In this document: one piece after another, positions 54,640 through 62,723 of the stretch
Numbering within the stretch: position 1 is the first letter of the stretch
Layout: every line of letters starts with the position of its first letter
NCBI RefSeq assembly: GCF_900582625.1
Contig: NZ_UTIQ01000199.1
Span: forward strand, 372,001-436,000
Reading direction: 5' to 3'
Origin: Pseudomonas viridiflava
GTDB taxonomy: Bacteria; Pseudomonadota; Gammaproteobacteria; Pseudomonadales; Pseudomonadaceae
DNA: 64,000 bases
Made by a program: the position numbers and the translations under genes
The notes under the pieces: generated by a model
What the model saw: the letters and a program-made list of their open reading frames with translations, nothing else
Database searches by the model: none
What the model was told of the DNA's origin: nothing

Positions 54640-55935
54640 TCAGCGTTTCAACGTGATAGCAGAGAGACCGGCAAACCGAGCACCGCTCTGTTCCTCGATG
54701 CGAAGCAACTGGTTGTACTTGGCCAGACGATCGGAGCAACGGACCGAACCAATTTTGATTTGTCCGGCAGCTGTGCCTACTGCGAGGTCAGCGATAAAGG
54801 CATCTTCGGTCTCACCCGAGCGAGCAGACACTACAGGCGAGTAACCGTTGCGGCGGGACTCGGCGATCACATTGAGCGTGCCGGTCAACGTACCGTTCTG
54901 GTTGACCTTCACCAGCACACCGTTGGCCACTTCGTTGGAGACGCCATGTTGCACGCGCGACAAGTTGGTGGTGAACAGGTCATCACCGATCAAGCGAATT
55001 TTGCCACCCAGGCGAGCGGTCAACTTGGCCCATCCTGCCCAGTCTTCCTCATCAAGACCGTCTTCAATCGAGGCGATTGGGAAGTCACGTACCCAACCGT
55101 CCAGCAGATCAATAACTTCGTCAGTGTGGTAATCGCGTCCCTCACGGGAAAAACGGTAGGTGCCATTGGGGCCTTTCAGCGAGCTGGCCGCGACGTCGAT
55201 GGCGATGAGCATGTCCTTACCAGGCTCAAGCCCCGCTTCTAAGGTCGCGTGCATCATCAGTTCCAAGGCTTCACGGCCTGTGGCAAAACCGGGCGACAAG
55301 CCGCCCTCGTCGGCCAACAGGGTTGTCAGACCCCGCTTTGCCATGACCCGGGTTGCCGCGCTGCGGATCCGCGACACCAGGTGGATCGCTTCTTCGGAAG
55401 ATCGGGCACTGGCCGGGATTGCGAGGAAGTCTTGTACGTCCATCCCACGCCCGGCATGCAAGCCACCGCTGAGGATGTTCACCATTGGCATTGGCATGGT
55501 CAGCTCGGTGCAGCCGGCAAGCTCGGCGATGCGCTGGTAGAGCTCCTGCCCAGTACTTTGCGCCGTGGCTCGGCAAATGGCCAAAGAGCAACCAAGGATA
55601 GCGTTGGCGCCAAGACGCTTGAGTTGGGCGGTCCCATCCAGTTCAAGCAACGCGCCATCAATACCTTCTTGGTTCAGGGCGTCTGCCCCTTTCAGCGCGT
55701 TGTTGATTTCGGTATTGACGTTGTGGACCGCCTGAAGAACGCCACGGCCTTCGTACAGAGCGGCATCGTCGTCCCGCAATTCATGTGCTTCGGCGGCACC
55801 TGTAGAGGCCCCGGATGGAACCGCCGCACGGCCGAAACTACCGTCGGCAAGTAGAACATCGACCTCGACAGTTGGGCGACCGCGGGAATCCAGAATTTGG
55901 CGAGCATGGAGCGATTTAATGGCGCGAGTAGTCAT
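54640..55935 (-). CDS. Enolase paralogue with altered active site
   Basis: The 431-residue product aligns with enolase along its whole length: 'SGASTG' mobile loop, His160 in 'GGLHAG', Glu210 in 'DEGG', metal ligands Asp247, Glu291 and the 'GDDL' Asp, and Lys343 and Lys394. Two usual active-site residues differ. The Glu of the 'QEF' motif (yeast Glu168) is Asp169, and the His of 'SHRSGETED' (yeast His373) is Ala371, encoded by GCT at 54823-54825. The gene sits in a catabolic operon rather than with pyrG/kdsA, where a housekeeping eno is usual. It may dehydrate 2-phosphoglycerate with altered kinetics or act on a different 2-phospho-hydroxyacid. Confidence 0.9.
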   Translation of the reverse strand: MTTRAIKSLHARQILDSRGRPTVEVDVLLADGSFGRAAVPSGASTGAAEAHELRDDDAALYEGRGVLQAVHNVNTEINNALKGADALNQEGIDGALLELDGTAQLKRLGANAILGCSLAICRATAQSTGQELYQRIAELAGCTELTMPMPMVNILSGGLHAGRGMDVQDFLAIPASARSSEEAIHLVSRIRSAATRVMAKRGLTTLLADEGGLSPGFATGREALELMMHATLEAGLEPGKDMLIAIDVAASSLKGPNGTYRFSREGRDYHTDEVIDLLDGWVRDFPIASIEDGLDEEDWAGWAKLTARLGGKIRLIGDDLFTTNLSRVQHGVSNEVANGVLVKVNQNGTLTGTLNVIAESRRNGYSPVVSARSGETEDAFIADLAVGTAAGQIKIGSVRCSDRLAKYNQLLRIEEQSGARFAGLSAITLKR

Positions 55936-55965
55936 GATGTTTGAACTCTTTAAAAATGGGGGCGG

Positions 55966-56943
55966 TCAGGCGTGAGGCTTGTTTCGGGCCTGCTCTGGGG
56001 CTTCACCTTTCAGGACACGAACCACTTCTTCGCTCGCGCGACGGCGCAGCTCCAGAAGCGACGCGTCGGAAGAAAAAGCCACGTGTGGTGTCAGCATTAC
56101 GCCGGGATGCGCTAATAGGGCGGCGGGCACTTGGGGTTCGCTTTCGAGCACGTCAAAGCCGACGGCGTCCAGATGCCCGCTTTCCAACGCTTCCAGCACA
56201 GCATCGGTATCCACCACGCCGCCCCGGCTTACGTTGATAAGCAAGGCGCCCTGTTTAAGCGTCGCCAGGCGGGCCCGGTTGATTAGATGGCGGGTGCCCT
56301 CAACCAGCGGGGCATGGACGATGACGATGTCCGACTGACTCAGCAGCGAGTCGAGGTCCATAAACTCCACCAGACTCTCGTCCTTCGACGGATAAGGGTC
56401 GTAAGCCAATACTCGGGTGTTGAAGGCAGCCAGTTTTTGCGCCGTGCGCCGACCAATCCGACCGTAGCCGACAATGCCGCAGGTCAGATTGCGCAGGCGG
56501 CGAAGCTTGGCGCCCGCAGGATTCCATGAGCCGGCCTTTACCTCGCGGTCAAAATGCACCAGACCGCGGGTCCACGCGATGGCGAAGCCAACGGCGTGAT
56601 CGGACACTTCCTCAACGCAATAGTCCGGCACGTTGGTTACCCAAAGGCCACGCTGCGTGGCTGCGTCTACAGCGATGTTGTCGAGACCAACACCGAGTCG
56701 AGCCACAATTTTAAGTGCATCAGAAGCTGCAATTGCATGAGCGGAAACCGGTGCCCAGCAGGTGAGAACTGCTGACGGCTGATGCTCTTTAACCAATGCC
56801 TCAACGTGTTCGGCCGAGGACGGCTTTGCCGGTCCGCTGACCAGCTTGAATCCAGCAGACTCAATAATCTGACGTTCGACGCTGTCGTCTGGCCAGGCAT
56901 AGTCCGTAAGCAGGACGGTAGGTATATCGGCAGTCAAGGTCAT
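55966..56943 (-). CDS. D-isomer-specific 2-hydroxyacid dehydrogenase
   Basis: The 325-residue product is of the phosphoglycerate dehydrogenase/CtBP type. The NAD-binding motif is G-x-G-x-x-G at Gly159-Gly164 and the catalytic residues are Arg240 ('NVSRGG'), Glu269 ('VLESEP') and His287 ('TPHVAF'). It lacks the ACT regulatory domain of SerA, so it is a catabolic type that interconverts 2-keto and D-2-hydroxy acids (glyoxylate, hydroxypyruvate or larger). It lies between the second FAH gene and enolase in the leftward operon, 29-30 bases from each. Reduction of a ketoacid released by an FAH hydrolase is a natural fit. Confidence 0.9.
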   Translation of the reverse strand: MTLTADIPTVLLTDYAWPDDSVERQIIESAGFKLVSGPAKPSSAEHVEALVKEHQPSAVLTCWAPVSAHAIAASDALKIVARLGVGLDNIAVDAATQRGLWVTNVPDYCVEEVSDHAVGFAIAWTRGLVHFDREVKAGSWNPAGAKLRRLRNLTCGIVGYGRIGRRTAQKLAAFNTRVLAYDPYPSKDESLVEFMDLDSLLSQSDIVIVHAPLVEGTRHLINRARLATLKQGALLINVSRGGVVDTDAVLEALESGHLDAVGFDVLESEPQVPAALLAHPGVMLTPHVAFSSDASLLELRRRASEEVVRVLKGEAPEQARNKPHA

Positions 56944-56972
56944 TTCACTTTTCCCTATTTTTGATGCTGGGC

Positions 56973-58010
56973 TTAGCGCACCAAGGTGTGCTGGCTACCA
57001 AAGCCTTCGATGCTCGCGTGAAGGTGATCACCCGTTCGGAGGTAGCGTTGGTAATGGCTGCCGAAACCTGCGGGAGACCCGGTGCATATCACGTCGCCGG
57101 TTAGCAACTGGACATGCTGCGAGATGTAAGAAAGCTGCTGGGCAACATCGAAGATCATGTCTTCCACCGCCTCTTCCTGCATGGCCTGGCCATTTAGCGA
57201 CAAGCTAAGACGTAAGCTTTTCGGGTTAATAACCGAACGTGCGGGGACCAGATACGGACCCAGAGGGAGAAACCCGGGAGCATTTTTTGACTGCAGCCAG
57301 TCGGTGCCAAAACCAGCGGGATCAGCACGAAACACACGGTCACGGAGGGTGATGTCGTTGGCGATGGTAAACGCCGCCACATGCTCAAGCGCACGCTCAA
57401 CGGGCACGTTCTTCGCGGGCCTACCGATCACGACGGCAAGCTCTACTTCCCAATCGACCTGGTCAGAAGTTGATGGCAAATGCAGCGTGTCGTGAGGCCC
57501 CATAACCGCAGTGGGCGACTTGCTACAAACGTACGGCTGCCCCTGCTCACGCTGCGAGATAAACGTCATCGCCTTATCGAGCAGCGCTGCGTCCGAAGGC
57601 TCGTCCGGATGCGCCCTTTGAGCACGACCACTGTCGACGATTGCCTGTGTGACCTGAGAACGGTAGTTACCGATGGTGCAGAACACTTGCCCAGGCACCA
57701 CCGGCGCGTGCAACTTCAAGGCACTTTGCGGGATTAGCTGGTTCGCCAGATCTGATTGATCAAAACGCGAAGCAAGCTCCAACAACGTTGGTTGGTTGAC
57801 GTCCCAATGCTCAAGCAATTGAGCTATGGAATCAGTCGAGACCAGAACAAGACCTAACTGCCGGGCGAACGGCTTGAGTGCCTTCAAGGCGATTGCACCA
57901 TCGCCCACCATCAATGCCGGGAAAGGTGGGCAACCTGCGATGGATACGTTGCCAATTCGGCATGAGCGTGCAGTGGAACTGAGCACGAACCTCTCTCCTT
58001 CATTGCGCAT
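56973..58010 (-). CDS. Fumarylacetoacetate hydrolase-family protein (operon copy 2)
   Basis: The 345-residue product has the FAH catalytic domain with the metal-binding 'DWEVELAVVIGR' Glu pair, 'TIANDITLRDR' and 'LLTGDVICTGSPAGFG' closing motifs, preceded by a small N-terminal domain. I choose the ATG at 58010, with GGGG upstream; two earlier ATGs (58022, 58037) are possible. It is clearly a paralogue of the FAH protein encoded at 59075-60133, with the same 'SIAG.P.FP' N-terminal block. The two may act on successive or stereochemically different ketoacids. It is preceded by the VOC dioxygenase gene. Confidence 0.88.
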   Translation of the reverse strand: MRNEGERFVLSSTARSCRIGNVSIAGCPPFPALMVGDGAIALKALKPFARQLGLVLVSTDSIAQLLEHWDVNQPTLLELASRFDQSDLANQLIPQSALKLHAPVVPGQVFCTIGNYRSQVTQAIVDSGRAQRAHPDEPSDAALLDKAMTFISQREQGQPYVCSKSPTAVMGPHDTLHLPSTSDQVDWEVELAVVIGRPAKNVPVERALEHVAAFTIANDITLRDRVFRADPAGFGTDWLQSKNAPGFLPLGPYLVPARSVINPKSLRLSLSLNGQAMQEEAVEDMIFDVAQQLSYISQHVQLLTGDVICTGSPAGFGSHYQRYLRTGDHLHASIEGFGSQHTLVR

Positions 58011-58079
58011 TTGAAGCCCCATGACGGACGCACACATCAGCTAACTGATAGCGAGCGCCGTCATGCAAGGTAGGCGTGC

Positions 58080-59078
58080 TTACGGGTGCGGCTTTGACAC
58101 GGGTGTGTAACCCGGCGCGTACTCGTACTCCCAGGGCGCGGCATCCAGCATGAAAGGCGCCATGTTGGAGATGAAACTGAAGAACCCGAACATGGGGTTC
58201 CACACGCGCGGTACCCAGCTGTCATCGACATGATCAGAGTCCGCGCCATATTCCGCCTGCCCGCCCGTTGGGCACGGCAGATAGAAGAACAACGAAGAAG
58301 CGATACGGTGACGACCCAGGCCCCAGGCAGACTTGGGCCACCCTTGGCGTTGCATGTGGTTGGCACCCACCATCACTTCATCAACATCGTCGACGCCGAA
58401 GTTCACGTGGTCGAAACGGTACTGCCCGTCCAGGCCCCAGACATCCGGGCCTTTGAATGGCAAGTTGGCATTCAGGAAGTAGATGTTGTGGTGATCATGC
58501 GCACCGGATGCGCGACCGAAAATGCCGAAGCCTTTTTGCACATCGGATAAACGGAAGTTCATACGGTCGCGGAAAAACTCCCAGCTTTTCTCCACATCAG
58601 GCACCTGAAAAACCACGTGCTGAAGGGTTTTCGGGCGAGCCCTGGCGATCCATTTGCGGTGCTGGTTGATGCGATTGACATTACCCGGCGAGTTCGTGGG
58701 GCTGGGTGCCGACACCACTGGAATCTTGGTGAATACCTTGAGGCCAAGTGCCAAGCCGTCATCGGCAACGAAGTGCGCGGTACCGTCATCATCGAAGCGG
58801 ATTTCACGGTCCCGCCCAAGGTCCTTGACCAGCTTGTCGAAGTTCTGCGGGGTATCAACGCCCCAGATTACTTCCTGCACACCGGTGCCCACGACGCTGC
58901 TCTTCGGAATCAGGGGATCGTTGATGGAGCGGATGATTACGCTCGAACCTTCATCCAGACGGAAGTGAGCGTGCTCGCTCGAACTTTCCACCAGCGGCAG
59001 GCCGAAATCGACGAAGTACCGAGTGCAAAGCTCGACGTCATCAACGCCATACAGGACTGTCTCAATACCGTTAATCAT
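58080..59078 (-). CDS. VOC-family dioxygenase, extradiol (type I) like
   Basis: The 332-residue product has two vicinal-oxygen-chelate modules. The C-terminal module carries a plausible iron site: His154 ('LQHVVFQV'), His224 ('FDHVNFGV') and Glu276 ('AEYGAD'), with 'HDHHNIYFL' (residues 194-202) near where the catalytic His of BphC-type enzymes lies. This fits ring-cleaving extradiol dioxygenases of type I, although a glyoxalase-like isomerase cannot be excluded. Its start overlaps the stop of the first FAH gene by 4 bases, so the cleavage and hydrolysis enzymes are translationally coupled. It would act on the diol formed by the FAD monooxygenase. Confidence 0.82.
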   Translation of the reverse strand: MINGIETVLYGVDDVELCTRYFVDFGLPLVESSSEHAHFRLDEGSSVIIRSINDPLIPKSSVVGTGVQEVIWGVDTPQNFDKLVKDLGRDREIRFDDDGTAHFVADDGLALGLKVFTKIPVVSAPSPTNSPGNVNRINQHRKWIARARPKTLQHVVFQVPDVEKSWEFFRDRMNFRLSDVQKGFGIFGRASGAHDHHNIYFLNANLPFKGPDVWGLDGQYRFDHVNFGVDDVDEVMVGANHMQRQGWPKSAWGLGRHRIASSLFFYLPCPTGGQAEYGADSDHVDDSWVPRVWNPMFGFFSFISNMAPFMLDAAPWEYEYAPGYTPVSKPHP

Positions 59079-60133
59079 TTAATTGTTCCTTGCGCTACAC
59101 ATTGATTTCGTTGCATCCCAAGGCCGGTGATCGTCGACTCGACAACGTCGCCGTGCTGAAGGAAGCGGTTGAAGTGGGCACCGTTACCCGCTGGCGAGCC
59201 GGTGCAGAGGATGTCGCCGGGATGCAGTTGCACCAGGCCGGACAGGTATTCAATTTGCCGCGCGACATCGAAAATCATGTCGGAGGTGCTTTCGTCCTGT
59301 TTCACCTCGCCGTTGAGCTTCAGCGTCAGGCGCAGGTCTTGTGGATTACCCACAAATGCGGCAGGAACCAGGTAAGGACCGAGCGGCAGGTAGGTCGGGC
59401 TGCTTTTTCCGGCGATCCAGTCAGTACCCATGGCCTTCATGTCATCACGACGCCAGATTTGGTCGCGGTTGGTTAGGTCGTTGGCGATGGTGTAACCCGC
59501 GACATAGCTGAGTGCGTCTTCACGACGGATGTGCCGGCCAGCTTTGCCAATGACCACCACCAGTTCGAGCTCCCAATCGGCTTTCTTGGTATGAGGCGAA
59601 ATAACGATAGGGTCGTAGGGACCACTGATGCAGGCTGCCGGCTTGCTGAACATGTAGGGATCGCCGGTACGCGAACGCTCCTGCATGATGTTCTCGGCAT
59701 ACGTGCGCATCTGCTCTGGGGAGAAGCCTTTGGTGTCGGGGCTATCATCCGGACCGGCCGCGACAATCAGATCGACAACGTGCTTGAAGTAGTTGGCGCC
59801 GGAGCAAATCACCTGGCGTGGCCTGTCGAGAGGCGCATGAACACGCAAGCTCGCCACAGGCACGAACTTCGCTCGAATGTCAGCGGTGTCGGGCTGCAAA
59901 AGAGCCAGTTGCTCTGCAGCGGCAGTCAACGCTCGCAGCGTTGTATCCCAGTCCTGCAGCAGCTCGAAAACTCCGGAGCTATTTGGCAAGCCACACCCCA
60001 GATCGAGGCAAAGCGTTCGCAGCGCCTCGACGGCAATGACCTGTTCGTCGATCACGACGCCGGGAAATGCAGGACCTCCAGCAATTGAAAAGGTCCCTAG
60101 CGCGAAGGGCGCAGACGCAGTCAGATGGCTCAT
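59075..60133 (-). CDS. Fumarylacetoacetate hydrolase-family protein (operon copy 1)
   Basis: The 352-residue product is the first gene of the leftward operon. It has 'DWELELVVVIGKAGRHI', 'TIANDLTNRDQIWRRDD', 'FLPLGPYLVP'-like 'YLPLGPYLVP' and 'LHPGDILCTGSPAGNG', the FAH metal and active-site blocks. The start at 60133 has GAGGAT upstream; the frame extends to 60148. It is a paralogue of the protein at 56973-58010. Members hydrolyse acylpyruvates or hydrate 2-oxo-alkenoates produced by ring cleavage. It faces the NodD-like regulator gene across a 165-bp promoter region. Confidence 0.88.
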   Translation of the reverse strand: MSHLTASAPFALGTFSIAGGPAFPGVVIDEQVIAVEALRTLCLDLGCGLPNSSGVFELLQDWDTTLRALTAAAEQLALLQPDTADIRAKFVPVASLRVHAPLDRPRQVICSGANYFKHVVDLIVAAGPDDSPDTKGFSPEQMRTYAENIMQERSRTGDPYMFSKPAACISGPYDPIVISPHTKKADWELELVVVIGKAGRHIRREDALSYVAGYTIANDLTNRDQIWRRDDMKAMGTDWIAGKSSPTYLPLGPYLVPAAFVGNPQDLRLTLKLNGEVKQDESTSDMIFDVARQIEYLSGLVQLHPGDILCTGSPAGNGAHFNRFLQHGDVVESTITGLGMQRNQCVAQGTIK

Positions 60134-60298
60134 CCGCCATATCCTCATCTTGTTATTGTTAGAGAACGCCCCAGTAGCTCGGTGCTTCAGCTTCTGGCTC
60201 GGATCTCCGTTGCCGGCAAGACTATTTTTTGCGCGACCAGTCTGTAAAACTGTTAATTCGGTTACTTGCTATCGCTACCATGGATACCTGGAGGGACG
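60134..60298. promoter_or_regulatory. Divergent promoter region of regulator and catabolic operon
   Basis: This 165-bp region separates the leftward nine-gene operon from the LysR gene. It is AT-richer than its flanks. The only clear element is an ATC-N9-GAT motif close to the regulator start; I cannot assign -35/-10 elements with confidence. Confidence 0.6.
60271..60285 (+). promoter_or_regulatory. ATC-N9-GAT motif, NodD-box-like LysR site
   Basis: ATC (60271-60273), nine bases, GAT (60283-60285). This is the core reported for NodD-type regulators and contains a T-N11-A pair. It ends 13 bases before the start codon of a NodD-like LysR gene, so it could serve autoregulation and control of the divergent operon. 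Confidence 0.5.
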
Positions 60299-61201
60299 AT
60301 GCGCTTTAAAGGGCTGGACCTGAATCTGCTGGTGGCTTTGGATGTTTTGCTGGCACAGAAAAACATCAGCCAGGCAGCGGAAAGCGTGAACCTGAGTCAG
60401 TCGGGAATGAGTGGTGCCCTGGGCAGGCTGAGGGAGTATTTCGAGGATGACTTGCTGGTGTTGGTGGGCCGCAACCTGGTGCTCACGCCGCTGGCTGAGT
60501 CGTTGATCATTCCAGTGCGCGAAGTGTTGATGTCGATCGACGCCACCATCGTCACTCGCCCTAACTTCGACCCCAAAACGGATGAGCGAACCTACCGGAT
60601 CCTAGTGTCCGAGCTGACCATGCTGTTGCTGATTCCAGCCGTGGTCCGCCGCCTTGCGCACGAGGCACCCAACATCAAAATCGAGCTGATCGCTCAATAC
60701 GCTCCGCAAGAAATGCTCGAGCGAGGCGACGCCGATTTAATGCTGATTCCAGAACAATTTCTCTCGCCCGAGCACCCGAGCCGCAAGCTTTATGAAGAAA
60801 GCTACGAGTGCGTGGTGTGGCTGGAGAGCGCGAAATTCGGGGACTCGATTACCTTCGAACAATACATCGAAGCTGGTCACGTAACCGTTCAGCACGGCTC
60901 CAGCCACACACCCGCGTTCGATGGGTGGTTCCTGAATCAGTACGGCGTTTTGCGTAAGACCGAAGTCATTACCTCCAACCTTACGTTCCCGCCCCTTCTG
61001 ATCGTTGGCACAGACCGAATAGCCACGGTTCATCGACGACTTGCCAAGAAAGCAGCGGATTACTTGCCGATTAAAATCATTCGTCCGCCTATCGATATCC
61101 CCCCCCTTAACCAGATGCTGCAATGGCATAAGAATCGCTCAAGCGACCCTGGTCTGATGTGGATGTGTGAGATTCTCGCGCAGGAGGCGCAGAACGTCTG
61201 A
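60299..61201 (+). CDS. NodD/NahR-like LysR regulator
   Basis: The 300-residue product starts 'MRFKGLDLNLLVALDVLL', nearly identical to the start of rhizobial NodD proteins as I recall them, followed by the winged helix 'ISQAAESVNLSQSGMSGALGRLREYF'. The effector domain begins near residue 90. NodD proteins respond to flavonoids, and related NahR-type regulators to salicylate. The start at 60299 is supported by GGAGGG 4-9 bases upstream. It is divergent from the nine-gene operon, the classic LysR arrangement, and convergent with the formaldehyde dehydrogenase gene. A phenolic inducer is likely. Confidence 0.88.
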   Translation: MRFKGLDLNLLVALDVLLAQKNISQAAESVNLSQSGMSGALGRLREYFEDDLLVLVGRNLVLTPLAESLIIPVREVLMSIDATIVTRPNFDPKTDERTYRILVSELTMLLLIPAVVRRLAHEAPNIKIELIAQYAPQEMLERGDADLMLIPEQFLSPEHPSRKLYEESYECVVWLESAKFGDSITFEQYIEAGHVTVQHGSSHTPAFDGWFLNQYGVLRKTEVITSNLTFPPLLIVGTDRIATVHRRLAKKAADYLPIKIIRPPIDIPPLNQMLQWHKNRSSDPGLMWMCEILAQEAQNV

Positions 61202-61442
61202 CAAGGGATGACGCAAATCAAACGTCATAGCTCGTGGCGTTTGGTCATACCGCAGCCACGTTAGATTCCCTCTGTAGTCTCTCGATGAGAGATTGAGTCG
61301 CTGCTTGAATGCATGGCAAAGACCTGAGCGACGTCTGGGAAAATGTGCCTTCGAGGCAAGACTGCACAAAAAGCGTGATAGCCACAAAACCGACCAAGGA
61401 AGAAATGTGAGGCCAGTGCACGACCTCACAACCCTGTTTCAA

Positions 61443-62642
61443 TCAAGCGGCGCTAAACATCTTGTGCGGGTCGATCACAAACTTCTTCGGCACGCCTGCA
61501 TCGAACTCGCCATAGCCACGGGGCGCGTCGTCCAGGCTGATGACCTGCACGCCAACCACCTCGGCAATATTGATGCGGTCCCACATGATGGCCTGCATCA
61601 ACTGGCGGTTGTATTTCATGGTGGGAGTCTGTCCGGTGTGGAAACTGTGGGATTTAGCCCAGCCCAGCCCGAAGCGAATACTCAGGCTGCCGAGCTTGGC
61701 AGCGGCATCGACGGCACCTGGGTCTTCCGTCACGTAAAGACCGGGAATGCCGATTTTGCCGGCTACCCGCACCACGCCCATCAGCGAGTTCAAAACCGTG
61801 GCAGGCGCTTCATGTTGCGCGCCTGAATGACCATGGCCACGAGCCTCGAAACCGACGGCATCGACGGCGCAATCCACTTCAGGCTCGCCCAGTAACGCGG
61901 CGATTTGCTCGTGAAGAGGTGTGTCGGTGGACAGGTCGGCAATTTCAAAACCCTGGGCTTTGGCGTGAGCCAGACGAATCGGATTGACATCGCCCACGAT
62001 CACCACCGCAGCACCCAACAAACGCGCAGAAGCCGCCGCGGCCAAACCAACCGGGCCAGCCCCGGCGATATACACCGAGCTCCCCGGCCCTACCCCTGCA
62101 GTCACAGCACCGTGATAGCCCGTCGGCAGGATGTCGGACAGGCAGGTCAGATCGCGGATTTTCTCCATGGCCTTGTCGCGGTCCGGCAGCTTCAACAGGT
62201 TGAAGTCGGCGTACGGCACTAGCACGTACTCGGCCTGGCCGCCGACCCAGTCGCCCATGTCTACATAACCGTATGCACCGCCGGGACGGGCCGGATTAAC
62301 GGTCAGGCATACGCCGGTGTGTTGTTCTTTGCACGAGCGGCAACGACCACACGCCACGTTGAACGGCACCGAGACCAAATCGCCGATCTTCAAATGCTCG
62401 ACGTCGCTGCCCTTTTCGATCACTTCGCCGGTGATCTCGTGCCCGAGCACCAGACCGACCTGGGCGGTGGTACGGCCACGGACCATATGCTGGTCAGAAC
62501 CACAGATGTTGGTGGAAACAACCTTGAGAATGACGCCATGCTCGATTTTCTTACCGCGCGGGTCCTGCATTTTCGGGTAGTCGATTTTCTGCACTTCGAC
62601 TTTGCCGGCGCCGAGATAAACCACGCCTCGATTATCAGACAT
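61443..62642 (-). CDS. fdhA: Glutathione-independent formaldehyde dehydrogenase (zinc ADH)
   Basis: The 399-residue product matches the Pseudomonas FdhA type in length and pattern. The catalytic zinc Cys is in 'NICGSDQHMVRGR', the His in 'LGHEITGEV', and the four-Cys structural zinc loop is 'CGRCRSCKEQHTGVC'. The NAD fold is at 'IAGAGPVGLAAAASARLLGA', and the FdhA-specific 'ARGHGHSGAQHEAPA' insert is present. It oxidises formaldehyde to formate with NAD, retaining the cofactor tightly. The start at 62642 gives the family N-terminus 'MSDNRGVVYLGAGKVEV'. Position just downstream of a Rieske O-demethylase suggests removal of formaldehyde from methoxyl groups. A terminator lies between the two. 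Confidence 0.92.
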   Translation of the reverse strand: MSDNRGVVYLGAGKVEVQKIDYPKMQDPRGKKIEHGVILKVVSTNICGSDQHMVRGRTTAQVGLVLGHEITGEVIEKGSDVEHLKIGDLVSVPFNVACGRCRSCKEQHTGVCLTVNPARPGGAYGYVDMGDWVGGQAEYVLVPYADFNLLKLPDRDKAMEKIRDLTCLSDILPTGYHGAVTAGVGPGSSVYIAGAGPVGLAAAASARLLGAAVVIVGDVNPIRLAHAKAQGFEIADLSTDTPLHEQIAALLGEPEVDCAVDAVGFEARGHGHSGAQHEAPATVLNSLMGVVRVAGKIGIPGLYVTEDPGAVDAAAKLGSLSIRFGLGWAKSHSFHTGQTPTMKYNRQLMQAIMWDRINIAEVVGVQVISLDDAPRGYGEFDAGVPKKFVIDPHKMFSAA

Positions 62643-62675
62643 ACACAATCTCCTTATGGGTAACGACTGTTGCGG

Positions 62676-62717
62676 GATAAAAGAAAGCGGCCTGAGGCCA
62701 GCCCGGCCCAGGCCGCT
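62676..62717 (-). terminator. Hairpin between Rieske oxygenase and formaldehyde dehydrogenase
   Basis: Read leftward, AGCGGCCTG (62709-62717 complement) pairs with CAGGCCGCT (62686-62694 complement), with an inner GGCC stem, followed by TTCTTTTATCC. It may lower expression of the downstream gene relative to the oxygenase. Confidence 0.65.
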
Positions 62718-62723
62718 GTGCAC

